DNA of 64,000 nucleotides, taken from contig JASEFU010000005.1 in NCBI GenBank assembly GCA_030018455.1, positions 62,001 to 126,000 of the forward strand, written 5' to 3'. The stretch comes from Dehalococcoidia bacterium (GTDB lineage Bacteria; Chloroflexota; Dehalococcoidia; DSTF01; JALHUB01). This document shows positions 42,848-52,109 of the stretch, in pieces; position 1 is the first letter of the stretch, and the number at the start of each line of letters is the position of its first letter. The notes under the pieces are model-generated. The model saw only the letters and a list, made by a program, of their open reading frames with translations. It was not told where the DNA came from and searched no databases. Position numbers and translations under genes: made by a program.

Positions 42848-42900
42848 CCTGTCTTGTGCGTCCTCTCTCGCGAGATTCTAATCGTCAGGTCTGCCCGGGT

Positions 42901-44229
42901 TCAAGCTCCGTGCTCCTCGATGCCGAGCAAATAGGCCCGCGCCTCGGCGACGACAAAGAGCGAGCCGGTGACGCAGATGAGGTCGTCGGGCCGGGCGAGG
43001 CCGCGGGCGGCGTCGACGGCAGCGCGCACGTCTTCCAGGACCAGCGTGGGCGCGTCGAGCGCGGCGAAAGCCGCCGCCACGTCGGACGCGGGCGCGCTCC
43101 TGGGGTGGGACGCCCGCGCGGCGATGACGGACGGCTCGAGCGGCGTTAGCTCGGCGGCGAAGGCGGCGGCGTCCTTGTCCTTCGAGAGGCCGGCGACGAG
43201 AATGCAGCGCGAGAACGAGAAGTCTTCCAGAAGCGTCTCCCGCAGCCGGCGCGCCGCTTCCGCGCTATGGGCGCCGTCGAGCACGAGCAGCGGGCGGCGT
43301 TCCACCACCTCGAGACGCCCCGGCCAGCGCACGCCCGCGAGGCCCCGGCGAACTTCCTCCGGCCCCGCGCGCACGCCGTACGGCGCCAGCGCTTCGACGG
43401 CGACCAGCGCTGTCGCGGCGTTCTCAAGCTGGTGGCGGCCCAGGAGCGGAAGCCGCGCTTCGTATGTCCGGACGGGGGTCTCAAGCCGGAAGTCCTGCCC
43501 GTCGAGGTCGTGCCCCAGGCGTTCGATGCGGCAGGTCTCCCCCGTATCGATCAGGGGTGCCCGTTGACGGCAACTGACGTCTCGTATCACTGCCGCCGCC
43601 GGCTCCGGCTGCCGCGCCATAACGACGACGGCGCCGGGGGTGATGATCCCCGCCTTCTCGCCTGCTATCTGCTCCACCGTGTCGCCGAGAATGTTCGTAT
43701 GCTCGAGCCCGATGGGCGTGATTACGCAGACCTCTTTCTTCTCCACCGCATTCGTGGAATCGAGGCGGCCTCCCAGGCCCGTCTCCATCACCTGGACATC
43801 CGCCTGCGTCCGCCGGTAGTGCATGAACGACATCGCCGTGAACAGGTCGAAGGTCACGAGCTCGCGCCTGGGGAAGGCAGCTTTTACCTGTTCGACGGCC
43901 GGCGGGAGCTCTCCGGCGAGGGCGGCGAAATCGTCGCGGTTAATTGAGTCGCCGTCGATCTGAATGCGCTCTCGGAAGCTGTGGAGGTGCGGGCTTATGA
44001 AGGCGCCGACCTTCAGGCCGCACTCGCTCAGTATGGTCGAGATCATGGCAGCGACGCTTCCCTTGCCTTTGCTGCCGGCAATATGGACGGTGAGCCGGCC
44101 AAGCTGCGGGTCGCCGACCTCGCGCAGGAGTCGCCGCATGGGCGCGAGATCGGTGCGTGTGCTGAAGCGGCCGCTGCGTTCGAAATCGGCGAAGCTCAGG
44201 AGGTAGGCGATTGCCTGTTCGTAGTCCAT
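42901..44229 (-). CDS. folC: Folylpolyglutamate synthase / dihydrofolate synthase
   Basis: 442 residues from the ATG at 44229 (MDYEQAIAYL); an ATG at 44247 is also possible. ATP-binding HIAGSKGKGSVAAM, SPHLHSFRERI, METGLGGRLDSTN, ITPIGLEHTNILGDT, and GRLEVVERRPLLVLDGAHS. It adds glutamate to folates and may also make dihydrofolate from dihydropteroate. Mur-ligase fold, cytoplasmic. Same strand as fabF and galE. Divergent from the FBP aldolase/phosphatase gene. Confidence 0.94.
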   Translation of the reverse strand: MDYEQAIAYLLSFADFERSGRFSTRTDLAPMRRLLREVGDPQLGRLTVHIAGSKGKGSVAAMISTILSECGLKVGAFISPHLHSFRERIQIDGDSINRDDFAALAGELPPAVEQVKAAFPRRELVTFDLFTAMSFMHYRRTQADVQVMETGLGGRLDSTNAVEKKEVCVITPIGLEHTNILGDTVEQIAGEKAGIITPGAVVVMARQPEPAAAVIRDVSCRQRAPLIDTGETCRIERLGHDLDGQDFRLETPVRTYEARLPLLGRHQLENAATALVAVEALAPYGVRAGPEEVRRGLAGVRWPGRLEVVERRPLLVLDGAHSAEAARRLRETLLEDFSFSRCILVAGLSKDKDAAAFAAELTPLEPSVIAARASHPRSAPASDVAAAFAALDAPTLVLEDVRAAVDAARGLARPDDLICVTGSLFVVAEARAYLLGIEEHGA

Positions 44230-44287
44230 GCTCCGGTGGTTACGCATAGTAGCATCGGATCCCTCCGCAGGCAAGGATGTCTGTCAT

Positions 44288-44317
44288 TTGACGCCCACTT
44301 GACACCGCTGCTACCAT
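44288..44317 (+). promoter_or_regulatory. Promoter of FBP aldolase/phosphatase gene
   Basis: TTGACG at 44288-44293 and TACCAT at 44312-44317, 18 bases apart. A second TTGACA at 44299-44304 is seven bases before the -10, as at 7050 and 13047. The two TTGAC copies are 11 bases apart. Confidence 0.5.
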
Positions 44318-44426
44318 TGGCCGTACAGGAAGAGTCTGATGGGGACGGGGACATCTCGCGCCATTTCTTGAGTGACCGCGGGTGTCCTGTTTTCTTGTCC
44401 GGCGCGGCGCCGCAAGGAGGTGAACA

Positions 44427-45521
44427 ATGATTACCGTTAGTGTCATCAAAGCAGACGTAGGCGGCTACGTAGGGCATTCCTCGATGCATCCCGACCTTAC
44501 GGAGTGCGCCAACCAGGGGCTCGACAAGGCCAGACAACAGGGCGTTCTCATCGATTTCCACGTCGACCGGTGCGGGGACGATCTCTTTCTGATCATGACT
44601 CACGACCACGGTGTGAACGACGAAGTGGTGCATTCCCTTGCCTGGGACATATTCCGCGCCTGCACTGAAGAAGCCAAGCGACTGAAGCTCTACGGCGCCG
44701 GCCAGGACCTGCTTGCCGAGGCGTTCTCCGGCAACATCCGCGGCATGGGGCCCGGCTCGGCGGAGATGGAGCTGGAGGAGCGGACCTCGGAGCCCCTTCT
44801 CATCTTTATGGCCGACAAGACATCGGCGGGCTCATTCAACCTGCCGCTGTTCAAGATGTTCGCCGACCCGTTCAACACGGCGGGCCTCGTCATCGCCGAG
44901 AACCTGCACGCGGGCTTTACGTTTGAGGTCCACGATATCGTAAACCATCGCAAGATACGTTTCCACGCGCCGGAAGAGATATACGATCTCCTAGTGTTCC
45001 TGGGTTCCCCCTCGCACTACGCCGTGAAGGCGGTGTACAGCAGGCGCAGCGGTGAGGTTGCCGCCGTCTCCAGCACCGACCGCCTTTCCCTTATCGCCGG
45101 GCGTTACGTCGGCAAAGACGACCCGACCTGCATCGTGCGCTCGCAGGGCGACTTCCCGGCGGTTGGAGAGGTGCTGGAGCCCTTCACTCTGCCGTTCCTG
45201 GTGGAAGGATGGATGAGGGGGTCGCACCAGGGCCCGCTCATGCCCTGCGCCGTCCATGACTCCAACCCCTCGCGCTTCGATGGGCCGCCCCGTATAGCCT
45301 GTCTCGGCTTCCAGCTAGCGAACGGGCGTCTTGTGGGGCCTCGCGACATGTTCGACGACCCCGGCTTCGACGAGGCGCGGCGCCAGGCCAATCTCATGGC
45401 CGACTACTTCCGCCGGCACGGCCCCTTTGAGCCGCATCGCCTGCCGCTGGAAGAGATGGAGTACACGACGATGCCGGCGGTGGCGAAGAAGCTGATGGAC
45501 CGCTGGGAGCCCCTCGAATAG
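44427..45521 (+). CDS. Archaeal-type bifunctional fructose-1,6-bisphosphate aldolase/phosphatase
   Basis: 364 residues, the family length, ATG after AAGGAGGTGA. Starts TVSVIKADVGGYVGHSS, with metal-binding and active-site blocks DFHVDRCGDDLFLIMTHDHG, YGAGQDLL, GNIRGMGPGSAEMELEER, MADKTSAGSFNLPLFKMFADPFNTAGL, EIYDLL and FDGPPRI...LGFQLANG. This single enzyme makes fructose-1,6-bisphosphate from triose phosphates and then removes a phosphate, driving gluconeogenesis one way. It is common in thermophilic archaea and deep-branching thermophilic bacteria. It suggests gluconeogenic or autotrophic growth and possibly a thermophilic lineage. Confidence 0.95.
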   Translation: MITVSVIKADVGGYVGHSSMHPDLTECANQGLDKARQQGVLIDFHVDRCGDDLFLIMTHDHGVNDEVVHSLAWDIFRACTEEAKRLKLYGAGQDLLAEAFSGNIRGMGPGSAEMELEERTSEPLLIFMADKTSAGSFNLPLFKMFADPFNTAGLVIAENLHAGFTFEVHDIVNHRKIRFHAPEEIYDLLVFLGSPSHYAVKAVYSRRSGEVAAVSSTDRLSLIAGRYVGKDDPTCIVRSQGDFPAVGEVLEPFTLPFLVEGWMRGSHQGPLMPCAVHDSNPSRFDGPPRIACLGFQLANGRLVGPRDMFDDPGFDEARRQANLMADYFRRHGPFEPHRLPLEEMEYTTMPAVAKKLMDRWEPLE

Positions 45522-45538
45522 GCCTCCGGCCACGACCA

Positions 45539-46150
45539 TTGCCACGTCTACTGCTCGCCACCAACAACCGCGGAAAAGTAACGGAATACCGCGCCCTGCT
45601 CGAAGACTGCGGCTGGGAGATCGTCACGCCTGCCGAGATCGGCCTCGCGCTCGAAGTCGAGGAGTCTGGTGCCGATTATGTCACCAATGCTAAGATCAAA
45701 GCGCAGGCGTTCGCGCAGGCGAGCGGGCTGCTCTCGCTGGCGGACGATTCGGGCCTCGAAATCGACGCTCTCGGCGGCAGGCCCGGCCCGCTTTCCGCCC
45801 GATACGCGGGAGATGCGGCAGACGATGAGGAGCGGGTCAGGAAGGTGCTGGCGGAGATGAAGGGCATCGAGCGGGCGCGGCGGAAGGCCCGCTTTCGCTG
45901 CGTTATAGCCCTCGCCGAGCCTTCCGGGAAGGTGCATTTCGCTGAGGGCGTGGCCGAGGGCGCGATCGCGGAGGAGCCGCGGGGAGAAAGAGGCTTCGGC
46001 TACGATCCCCTCTTTCTCCTACCCGAGCACGGCCGTACCCTCGCGGAGCTGCCGCTCTCTGAGAAGAACGCGGTCAGCCACCGCGGGCGGGCGGCGCGAA
46101 AAGCCTGCGCGATTCTGAAAGCGATGCTGAGTGAGCAGAGACGTGACTGA
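45539..46150 (+). CDS. rdgB: Non-canonical purine NTP pyrophosphatase (RdgB/HAM1)
   Basis: 203 residues, TTG start. LLATNNRGKVTEYRALL, the metal-binding LADDSGLEIDALGGRPGPLSARYAG, and GFGYDPLFLLPEHGRTLAEL...KNAVSHRGRAARK. It hydrolyses ITP, dITP and XTP to monophosphates, keeping damaged purines out of nucleic acids. Starts 17 bases after the aldolase/phosphatase gene and overlaps moaA by 20 bases. Confidence 0.95.
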   Translation: MPRLLLATNNRGKVTEYRALLEDCGWEIVTPAEIGLALEVEESGADYVTNAKIKAQAFAQASGLLSLADDSGLEIDALGGRPGPLSARYAGDAADDEERVRKVLAEMKGIERARRKARFRCVIALAEPSGKVHFAEGVAEGAIAEEPRGERGFGYDPLFLLPEHGRTLAELPLSEKNAVSHRGRAARKACAILKAMLSEQRRD

Positions 46151-47165
46151 GAACCCGGAACAAGCGCTTGTCGACGGCTACGGGAGGCGGATCAGCTACC
46201 TGCGCGTCTCTGTCACCGACCGCTGCAACCTGCGCTGCGTCTACTGCATGCCCGAACAGGGCATCGATCTCGCTCCCATGGCGGAGATCCTGAGCTATGA
46301 AGAGATACGGCGCGTCGTCGAGGTGGCGGCGCCCATGGGGCTGCGGCACGTGCGGCTGACCGGCGGCGAGCCGCTGGCGCGCAAAGGCGTCGTCGATCTT
46401 GTGCGGATGATTGCGGCTGTCCCGGGCATCGAAGAGGTGACGCTGACGACGAACGGGGTCTCGCTGGCTCGGCACGCGCACGCGCTGGCGGAGGCAGGAC
46501 TGCGGCGCGTCAACGTCAGCCTCGATACCTTCCGTCCCGACCGCTTTAAACAGATCACGCGCGTGGGGCGCTACGAGGACGTGATGGAAGGGATCGAGGC
46601 CGCCTCTGCAGCCGGTCTTCGCCCCATCAAGCTGAACGTCGTCCTCATTCCGTCGCTTAACGATGACGAGGCGCTGGATTTCGCGGCGTCGACTCTGGAC
46701 AAGGACTGGGAGGTGCGCTTCATCGAGCTCATGCCCTTCCTGCCGTCGGAGAGCTGCGCCCGCGATACCACGGGGTCGGCCGGGTACGTGCCGAACGAGG
46801 TCGTCAGGCGCCGGATAGAGGAGCATCTGGGGCCGCTGTTGCCCGCGGAGACCGAGACCGGCAACGGGCCGGCGGAATACTACCGGCTTGAGGGCGCCGC
46901 AGGCCGGATAGGGTTCATCAGCCCCCTCAGCGGCGAGGACTTCTGCTCCCGCTGCAATCGCCTCCGCCTCACGGCCGACGGGCGGCTGCGCCCCTGCCTC
47001 CTGACCGATCGCGAGGTGGACGTGAAGGCGGCGCTGCGCGGCGAAGGCGGCGACGACGCCGTCCGGCTGGCGATCCTGCGGGCGCTGGAGATAAAGCCCG
47101 ATTCCCACCACGTGAACGACGGCGACCGCCCCGTGCATCGCAGCATGATCGAGATCGGCGGCTAG
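46131..47165 (+). CDS. moaA: GTP 3',8-cyclase
   Basis: 344 residues, GTG start inside the end of rdgB. N-terminal radical-SAM cluster motif [14 protein letters not shown]-binding [11 protein letters not shown], the C-terminal cluster [19 protein letters not shown] and the terminal GlyGly needed for activity. Converts GTP to the cyclic intermediate in the first step of molybdenum cofactor synthesis. moaC, the next enzyme, is encoded 26 bases downstream. Confidence 0.96.
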   Translation: MSRDVTENPEQALVDGYGRRISYLRVSVTDRCNLRCVYCMPEQGIDLAPMAEILSYEEIRRVVEVAAPMGLRHVRLTGGEPLARKGVVDLVRMIAAVPGIEEVTLTTNGVSLARHAHALAEAGLRRVNVSLDTFRPDRFKQITRVGRYEDVMEGIEAASAAGLRPIKLNVVLIPSLNDDEALDFAASTLDKDWEVRFIELMPFLPSESCARDTTGSAGYVPNEVVRRRIEEHLGPLLPAETETGNGPAEYYRLEGAAGRIGFISPLSGEDFCSRCNRLRLTADGRLRPCLLTDREVDVKAALRGEGGDDAVRLAILRALEIKPDSHHVNDGDRPVHRSMIEIGG

Positions 47166-47191
47166 GGCCTTCTGAGGGGCCGGTGGGAGAA

Positions 47192-47668
47192 ATGAGCAGA
47201 CTGAGCCACGTCGACGAGTCGGGTCGCGCCCGCATGGTGGACGTCACCTCCAAAGAAGAGACGTCTCGTGAGGCCACGGCCCGCGGCGAAGTCCGCATGA
47301 AGCCGGAGACGCTGGCGGCGATCCAATCAGGCGGCATAGCCAAGGGCGACGTGCTTGCCGTTGCCCGCGTGGCTGGCGTCATGGCGGCGAAGCGCGTCGA
47401 TGAGCTTATCCCGCTGTGTCATCCGCTTCTCCTCACCTCCGTCGATGTCCAGTTCGAGCCGGTCGAGGCGGAGGGACTGCTGGGCATCACCGCCACCGCG
47501 AAGGCTGAGGGGAAGACGGGCGTGGAGATGGAGGCGCTGACAGCAGTCGCCGTTGCCGCGCTTACGGTGTACGACATGTGCAAGGCAATCGACCGCGCAA
47601 TGCGGATCCAGTCCGTGCGGCTGGTGCGCAAGTCGGGCGGGAAGAGCGGCGAGATCGTCCTCGAATAG
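47192..47668 (+). CDS. moaC: Cyclic pyranopterin monophosphate synthase
   Basis: 158 residues from the ATG at 47192; a GTG at 47183 is in frame but overlaps the ribosome-binding site GGTGGGAG. Conserved [73 protein letters not shown], and KSGGKSG. It completes precursor Z formation with MoaA. Other Moco genes are not in the window. Confidence 0.96.
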   Translation: MSRLSHVDESGRARMVDVTSKEETSREATARGEVRMKPETLAAIQSGGIAKGDVLAVARVAGVMAAKRVDELIPLCHPLLLTSVDVQFEPVEAEGLLGITATAKAEGKTGVEMEALTAVAVAALTVYDMCKAIDRAMRIQSVRLVRKSGGKSGEIVLE

Positions 47669-47676
47669 AAGGAAGC

Positions 47677-47702
47677 CGGCCCGAAAGCCGGCCCCCGTTC
47701 AA
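47677..47702 (-). terminator. Terminator between convergent moaC and DsbA-like gene
   Basis: On the minus strand GGGGGCCGGC-TTTCGG-GCCGGC followed by TTCCTTCT, 16 bases after the DsbA-like stop. It may serve both strands. Confidence 0.6.
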
Positions 47703-47717
47703 CGTTCCCGGCGAGTC

Positions 47718-48512
47718 TTATTCAGCTTCTGCCAGCGCGGCGTCGATCACCTGCTTGAACGCCTCGAAGGGCTGCGCTCCGCCGAAATGCTTCCCGTTGA
47801 TGAAGAAGGCCGGCGTGCCGAAGCGGTCGAGGCCCGCTTCCTGGACCGCCTTCTGCGCTGCCGTCATGTCCTTCTCTACGTCGTCGGTCTTCTCCCCCGA
47901 GTCGAGGCAATCGTTGAACTCATTGGTGTTCAGGCCCAGGGAGGCGGCGTAGGACTTAAGGCTTTCGACGTCCAGCGCCGACTGGTTCTGGAACAGGAGG
48001 TCGTGGTACTCCCAGAACGCCCCCTGATCGTAGGCGCACTCGCTTGCCTCAGCGGCCTTTAACGCGTCGGGGTGTATCGACGTTAGCGGGAAATTCATGA
48101 ACACGAAGCGCACCCTGTCGCTGTATTCAGAGAGGATAGACGGCAACGTTTGCTGCGTAAACCGCGCGCAGTAGGGGCACTGAAAGTCGGAGAACTCGAC
48201 GATCATCACCTTTGCGTCGGCGGGGCCTTTCGCCGGATTGTCGTCGACATCGATAGTGACGGGCCCCGGCGTAACGGCCGGCGAAGGTGTGTTCTGCGGC
48301 GTCTGGCCGGGCGGGACTACTGCGCTGCCGCCGTTCCCTCCGCCGTCGTTCGTCCCGAATATGGGCCAGGCGTGGTTTATGCCTGCCGCCGCAGCGACGA
48401 CCGCCACTGCCGTCAGCAGGCTCACGAGGAAGGTAGCCCCTATATTCGGCGTCGGCCCGGATGGCGGCTGGCCCCCTCGCCTTGCGTGTGAAGACCCCGG
48501 TTCTGTTGTCAA
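47718..48512 (-). CDS. Membrane-anchored DsbA-like thiol oxidoreductase
   Basis: 264 residues from a TTG at 48512, chosen because AGGAGGT lies seven bases upstream; the longer frame has no ribosome-binding site. A short inside segment, one membrane span (about 28-48), a Gly/Pro linker, then a thioredoxin-fold domain with active site SDFQCPYCARF, cis-Pro region RFGTPAFFINGKHFGGAQPFE, and DALKAAEASECAYDQGAFWEYHDLLF. Forms or repairs disulfides in exported proteins, many of which in this window have paired Cys. Convergent with moaC. Confidence 0.92.
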   Translation of the reverse strand: MTTEPGSSHARRGGQPPSGPTPNIGATFLVSLLTAVAVVAAAAGINHAWPIFGTNDGGGNGGSAVVPPGQTPQNTPSPAVTPGPVTIDVDDNPAKGPADAKVMIVEFSDFQCPYCARFTQQTLPSILSEYSDRVRFVFMNFPLTSIHPDALKAAEASECAYDQGAFWEYHDLLFQNQSALDVESLKSYAASLGLNTNEFNDCLDSGEKTDDVEKDMTAAQKAVQEAGLDRFGTPAFFINGKHFGGAQPFEAFKQVIDAALAEAE

Positions 48513-48765
48513 CTTTCCGACCTCCTGACGCCTAAACGGAAAAACCGGCCGTTTGTTGCCGGTCCCTCCCAAGCAAGAGTCTCAAGTACTTTACAGAAGT
48601 CGTTCGGGCAGTGTCAACTGCTCGAAGAACAGGGCGAAAAGGGGTATGCTAATCGAGAGGCATCCTGTTCCCGATTGAGGCCGCCCCGACTGATCGAGCG
48701 GGTGCCCGCACAGCCCGTCCGTTCCGTAGCGCCAGCTTACCGGCTGGACCCATCGTGCCATTCGT

Positions 48766-50085
48766 ATGAACGACGCGCCGGAAGTGTTCCTGGAAGCGCG
48801 CAGGCCCGGCCTGCTGGGCGATCCCTCGTTTCTGCGGCTGCTGCAATCGCGCGCGATGGGGCAGGTGGCGCAAAACGCTCTGCTTTACGGGCTGCTCATC
48901 CTGATCGTCGAGGAGACGGGCTCCAGCATACACACCGTGCTCCTGGTTACCGCGGCCACGCTTCCTTCGATACTCTTCGGGATACCGGCGGGAGCCGTGG
49001 CCGAATGGTTGCCCCGCCGGGGGCTGATCGTCGCCGGCTATTTGCTCCGGGCCAGCATTGTGGGGGCGATGTTGTATTTCCGAGATGACGTCTGGGTGAT
49101 CTACGCGCTGCTCTTTGGCTTTTCGACGGTAGGACAGTTGACGGGGCCCGCCGAATCGGCGGCGATACCACAGATGGTGCGGCCGGAGCAGGTTGCGGCG
49201 GCCAACTCCTTCTTCGTTCTGTCGGTCATGGCAGGACAGGTGGGCGGCGCGATCATCATCGCTCCCTTCTTGCTCAAGATATTCGGAGACCGCGCCGTGC
49301 TGGCCGTGGCGGCGGCGATATTCGTTCTGGCGGCGATGCTGGCCACAGGGATCAGAGGGTTGCGGAGGCAGCTGATCCATTCCGGCGAGGCGAAGATGGG
49401 GGTAGTCCGCGCTCTTGCCGAAGGCTGGAGGGTGATCAATTCGAGTGACAGGGCGTTCATGGCGATGGTGTACCTGACGATCACGGCCGCGTTCGCCCGT
49501 TCGATCGCGGTGCTGGCGCCGCATTACACGAGAGACATCCTGAAGATAGCCACGGAGGATACTGTGTTCGTGGTGGCGCCGGCGGCAATCGGCGCGCTGC
49601 TGGCGCTGGGGTTGACGCCCCTCGTCGCGCGGCTGTTCGGCGCGAGCAAGGCGGCGGCGGCGGGCTTCGTGCTGCTGGCGCTGGGGTTGATCGGCCTCGG
49701 GCTGGTGGTCTACGTGCGCGATTTCGTGGTGTCGCACGTCGATCTGGGCATCAGTTTTCTCGAAGACCGGGTGGGCGTGTCGTCCGTCATCACGATGGCG
49801 ATGATCCTGGCCATCCCCGTAGGATTTGCGGTGACGATGGTGCAGGTGGCGTCGAAGGCCGTGCTGAACGGCGAGGCGCCCGCGGGGACGCAGGCGCGCG
49901 TGTTCGCCACCCAGAGCGCGCTGTCCGACGCGCTCGCGCTCGTGCCGCTGTTCGTGATCGGTACCGTAGCCGAGTTTGCGGGAGTGCGCGAGGTGCTGCT
50001 TGTGGCGGCTTCAGCGGGCCTAGCGGCGGCGGCGTATCTCTCGCTGCTGCGACGTCTGGCGAGCGCCGAACCGGCCCCGACCTGA
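48766..50085 (+). CDS. MFS transporter
   Basis: 439 residues, about 12 membrane segments, ATG start. Features of the enterobactin-exporter-like MFS_3 group: RSRAMGQVAQN-like SFLRLLQSRAMGQVAQNALLYGLLIL, LPSILFGIPAGAVAEWLPRRGLIVAGYLLRA (motif A region), and GPAESAAIPQMVRPEQVAAANSFFVLSVMAGQVGGAI. Likely a proton-driven exporter of an unknown compound. The 253-base gap before it (48513-48765) shows the promoter region of the divergent DsbA-like gene but no gene. Confidence 0.88.
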   Translation: MNDAPEVFLEARRPGLLGDPSFLRLLQSRAMGQVAQNALLYGLLILIVEETGSSIHTVLLVTAATLPSILFGIPAGAVAEWLPRRGLIVAGYLLRASIVGAMLYFRDDVWVIYALLFGFSTVGQLTGPAESAAIPQMVRPEQVAAANSFFVLSVMAGQVGGAIIIAPFLLKIFGDRAVLAVAAAIFVLAAMLATGIRGLRRQLIHSGEAKMGVVRALAEGWRVINSSDRAFMAMVYLTITAAFARSIAVLAPHYTRDILKIATEDTVFVVAPAAIGALLALGLTPLVARLFGASKAAAAGFVLLALGLIGLGLVVYVRDFVVSHVDLGISFLEDRVGVSSVITMAMILAIPVGFAVTMVQVASKAVLNGEAPAGTQARVFATQSALSDALALVPLFVIGTVAEFAGVREVLLVAASAGLAAAAYLSLLRRLASAEPAPT

Positions 50086-50178
50086 TTCCCCCGGTGTCGT
50101 CGCTTTGGTCTCGTCTCGGCGGGTGCGTCTTCAGAGCACGGTGTGCGGCGCGTCCTCCGCCGGCTCCGTTGTTCCTTG

Positions 50179-50208
50179 TGGACACCCCCCACGCGCTCCG
50201 TCTATAAT
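50179..50208 (+). promoter_or_regulatory. Transketolase operon promoter
   Basis: TGGACA at 50179-50184, 18-base spacer, TATAAT at 50203-50208. Reads into the two transketolase subunit genes. Confidence 0.6.
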
Positions 50209-50266
50209 TGGAGTGCATCTGCGGCGGCGGGCCGCTGATGCACATCCCGAAGGCAGGGTCCCCTTA

Positions 50267-51133
50267 TTGATTGCCGCTGCGACAATCGAAGACATCGAAG
50301 CCACGGCAAAACGGGTAAGACGTCACATCGTCAGGATGATCGCCGCGGCGGGCAGCGGTCATCCCGGGGGCTCGCTGTCGGCAGTCGAAATCCTCTGCGC
50401 CCTCTACTTCCGCGTTCTCAGGCACGATCCAGCGCAGCCCCTATGGCCTGACCGCGACCGCTTCATCCTGAGCAAGGGGCACGCCGCCCCGGCCCTCTAC
50501 GCCGTGCTGGCCGAGTCGGGCTATCTCCCGGTCGAAGAGCTGCTGACCCTGCGCAAGCTGGGTAGCCGCCTTCAGGGCCACACCTTCGCCTACTTCCCGC
50601 CCGGCGCCAACACGCTTTCGACGTGCATCCAGTCGATCCCGGGCGTGGAAGCGTGCGCGGGGTCGCTGGCGCAGGGGCTGTCGTTTGCCATCGGGCAGGC
50701 GCTTGCCGCCAGGCTCGATGGACGGGACTACCGCGCCTACTGCTTGCTCGGCGACGGTGAGCTCGATGAGGGCCAGGTGTGGGAAGCGGCGATGTCGGCC
50801 GCCCATCACAGGGTCGACAACCTCGTCGCCGTCGTCGACCGCAACCGCCTTCAAAACGATGGCTTCGTCGACGACATCATGCGCACGGACCCTCTGGACG
50901 CCAAGTGGCGCTCCTTCGGGTGGAATGTAGGCGAGGTGGAAGGGCATAATGTGAGAGAGCTGATCGCCGCCTTTGAGGCCGCGAAGGCCGTCAAGGGGAA
51001 GCCGAGCGTGATCATCGCCCACACCGTTAAAGGCAAGGGCGTTAGCTTCATGGAGAACAATCCAGAATTCCACGGGCGCGCTCCCAACAAAAAGGAGACA
51101 GAGAGAGCGCTCGCCGAGCTGGGCGGGGAGTGA
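50267..51133 (+). CDS. Transketolase, N-terminal subunit
   Basis: 288 residues from a TTG at 50267 (AGGG eight bases upstream). Thiamine diphosphate-binding half: HIVRMIAAAGSGHPGGSLSAVEILCALYF, SKGHAAPALYAVLAE, LGDGELDEGQVWEAAMSAAHHRVDNLVAVVDRNRLQNDG with the GDGxxxxG...N motif, and HTVKGKGVSFMEN. Split transketolases, with N and C halves on separate genes, occur in many archaea and anaerobic bacteria. It moves two-carbon units in the pentose phosphate pathway. The C-terminal half follows immediately. Confidence 0.94.
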   Translation: MIAAATIEDIEATAKRVRRHIVRMIAAAGSGHPGGSLSAVEILCALYFRVLRHDPAQPLWPDRDRFILSKGHAAPALYAVLAESGYLPVEELLTLRKLGSRLQGHTFAYFPPGANTLSTCIQSIPGVEACAGSLAQGLSFAIGQALAARLDGRDYRAYCLLGDGELDEGQVWEAAMSAAHHRVDNLVAVVDRNRLQNDGFVDDIMRTDPLDAKWRSFGWNVGEVEGHNVRELIAAFEAAKAVKGKPSVIIAHTVKGKGVSFMENNPEFHGRAPNKKETERALAELGGE

Positions 51134-51134
51134 G

Positions 51135-52109
51135 ATGACCGTCACGTCGACGTCCGCCGCGCTGGGAACGGCGGCGACCCGCGAGGCGCTGGGGCCGACC
51201 CTCATCAGATTGAGGGAGGAAGGGCTGGATATCGCCGTCGTCGATGCGGACCTCGGCTCCTCGACCACGGCGCGCCTCTTCGCCGCCGCCTACCCTGACC
51301 GCTTCTTCACGGTGGGCGTGGCGGAGCAGAATATGATCGGGATTGCGGCGGGGCTGGCGGCGGCGGGGAAGATCGCGGTTGCCAGCACGTTCGCCGTCTT
51401 CATGCCCGGCCGCTGCTTCGACCAGATCCGTCTGAGCGTCGCCCAGCCGCACCTCAACGTGAAACTTGTCGCCAGCCACGGCGGGATCACGGTGGGTGAA
51501 GACGGGGTCTCCGCCCACGCCATCGAGGACCTGTCGCTTATCTGTTCGCTGCCCGGGTTCGGCGTGATCGTCCCCGCTGACGTCGTGGAAGCGGCGCAGG
51601 CAATCGAGACCGCCGTCCGCAGCCAGGGCCCCTTCTACGTGCGCTGCACCCGCTCCAAAGTGCCCACAATCTACGACGATACGTACCGGTTCGCGTTCGG
51701 GAAGGCGCATCTCATGAGACCGGGCAAGGACGTAACGGTGATAGCTCTGGGCGTGATGGTGAAGGCGGCGCTCGACGCGGCGGCGCAGCTCGAGCAGGAA
51801 GGGATCGATTGCCGGGTGCTCAACATGGCCACGGTGCGTCCCCTCGACCGCGAAGCTATCATCGCTGCCGCGCGCGAGACAGGCGCAATCGTCACGGCGG
51901 AAGAGCACCTGGCGCATTGCGGCATGGGCGCGATGGTCTCGCAGGTGGTGGCGGCGTCTCATCCCGTGCCGATGGGCTTTGTCGGCGTGCAGGACCGCTA
52001 CGCCGAGTCCGGCCGCTGGGACGAGCTGCTCGAGAAGTATGGACTGACGGCGGAGGGCATCGCGCGGGAGGTGCGGTCGGTGCTCAAGCGCAAGAAGTCG
52101 GGACTATGA
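51135..52109 (+). CDS. Transketolase, C-terminal subunit
   Basis: 324 residues, ATG one base after the stop of the N-terminal subunit. Pyrimidine-binding and C-terminal domains: TREALGPTLIRL, DADLGSSTTARLF, FFTVGVAEQNMIGIAAGLAAAGKIAVASTFAVFM, ASHGGITVGEDGVSAHAIEDLSLI, TCRVLNMATVRPLD-type CRVLNMATVRPLDREAI. Forms the active enzyme with the upstream product. With the FBP aldolase/phosphatase at 44427 it supports sugar-phosphate synthesis. Overlaps the DUF362 gene in ATGA. Confidence 0.94.
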   Translation: MTVTSTSAALGTAATREALGPTLIRLREEGLDIAVVDADLGSSTTARLFAAAYPDRFFTVGVAEQNMIGIAAGLAAAGKIAVASTFAVFMPGRCFDQIRLSVAQPHLNVKLVASHGGITVGEDGVSAHAIEDLSLICSLPGFGVIVPADVVEAAQAIETAVRSQGPFYVRCTRSKVPTIYDDTYRFAFGKAHLMRPGKDVTVIALGVMVKAALDAAAQLEQEGIDCRVLNMATVRPLDREAIIAAARETGAIVTAEEHLAHCGMGAMVSQVVAASHPVPMGFVGVQDRYAESGRWDELLEKYGLTAEGIAREVRSVLKRKKSGL

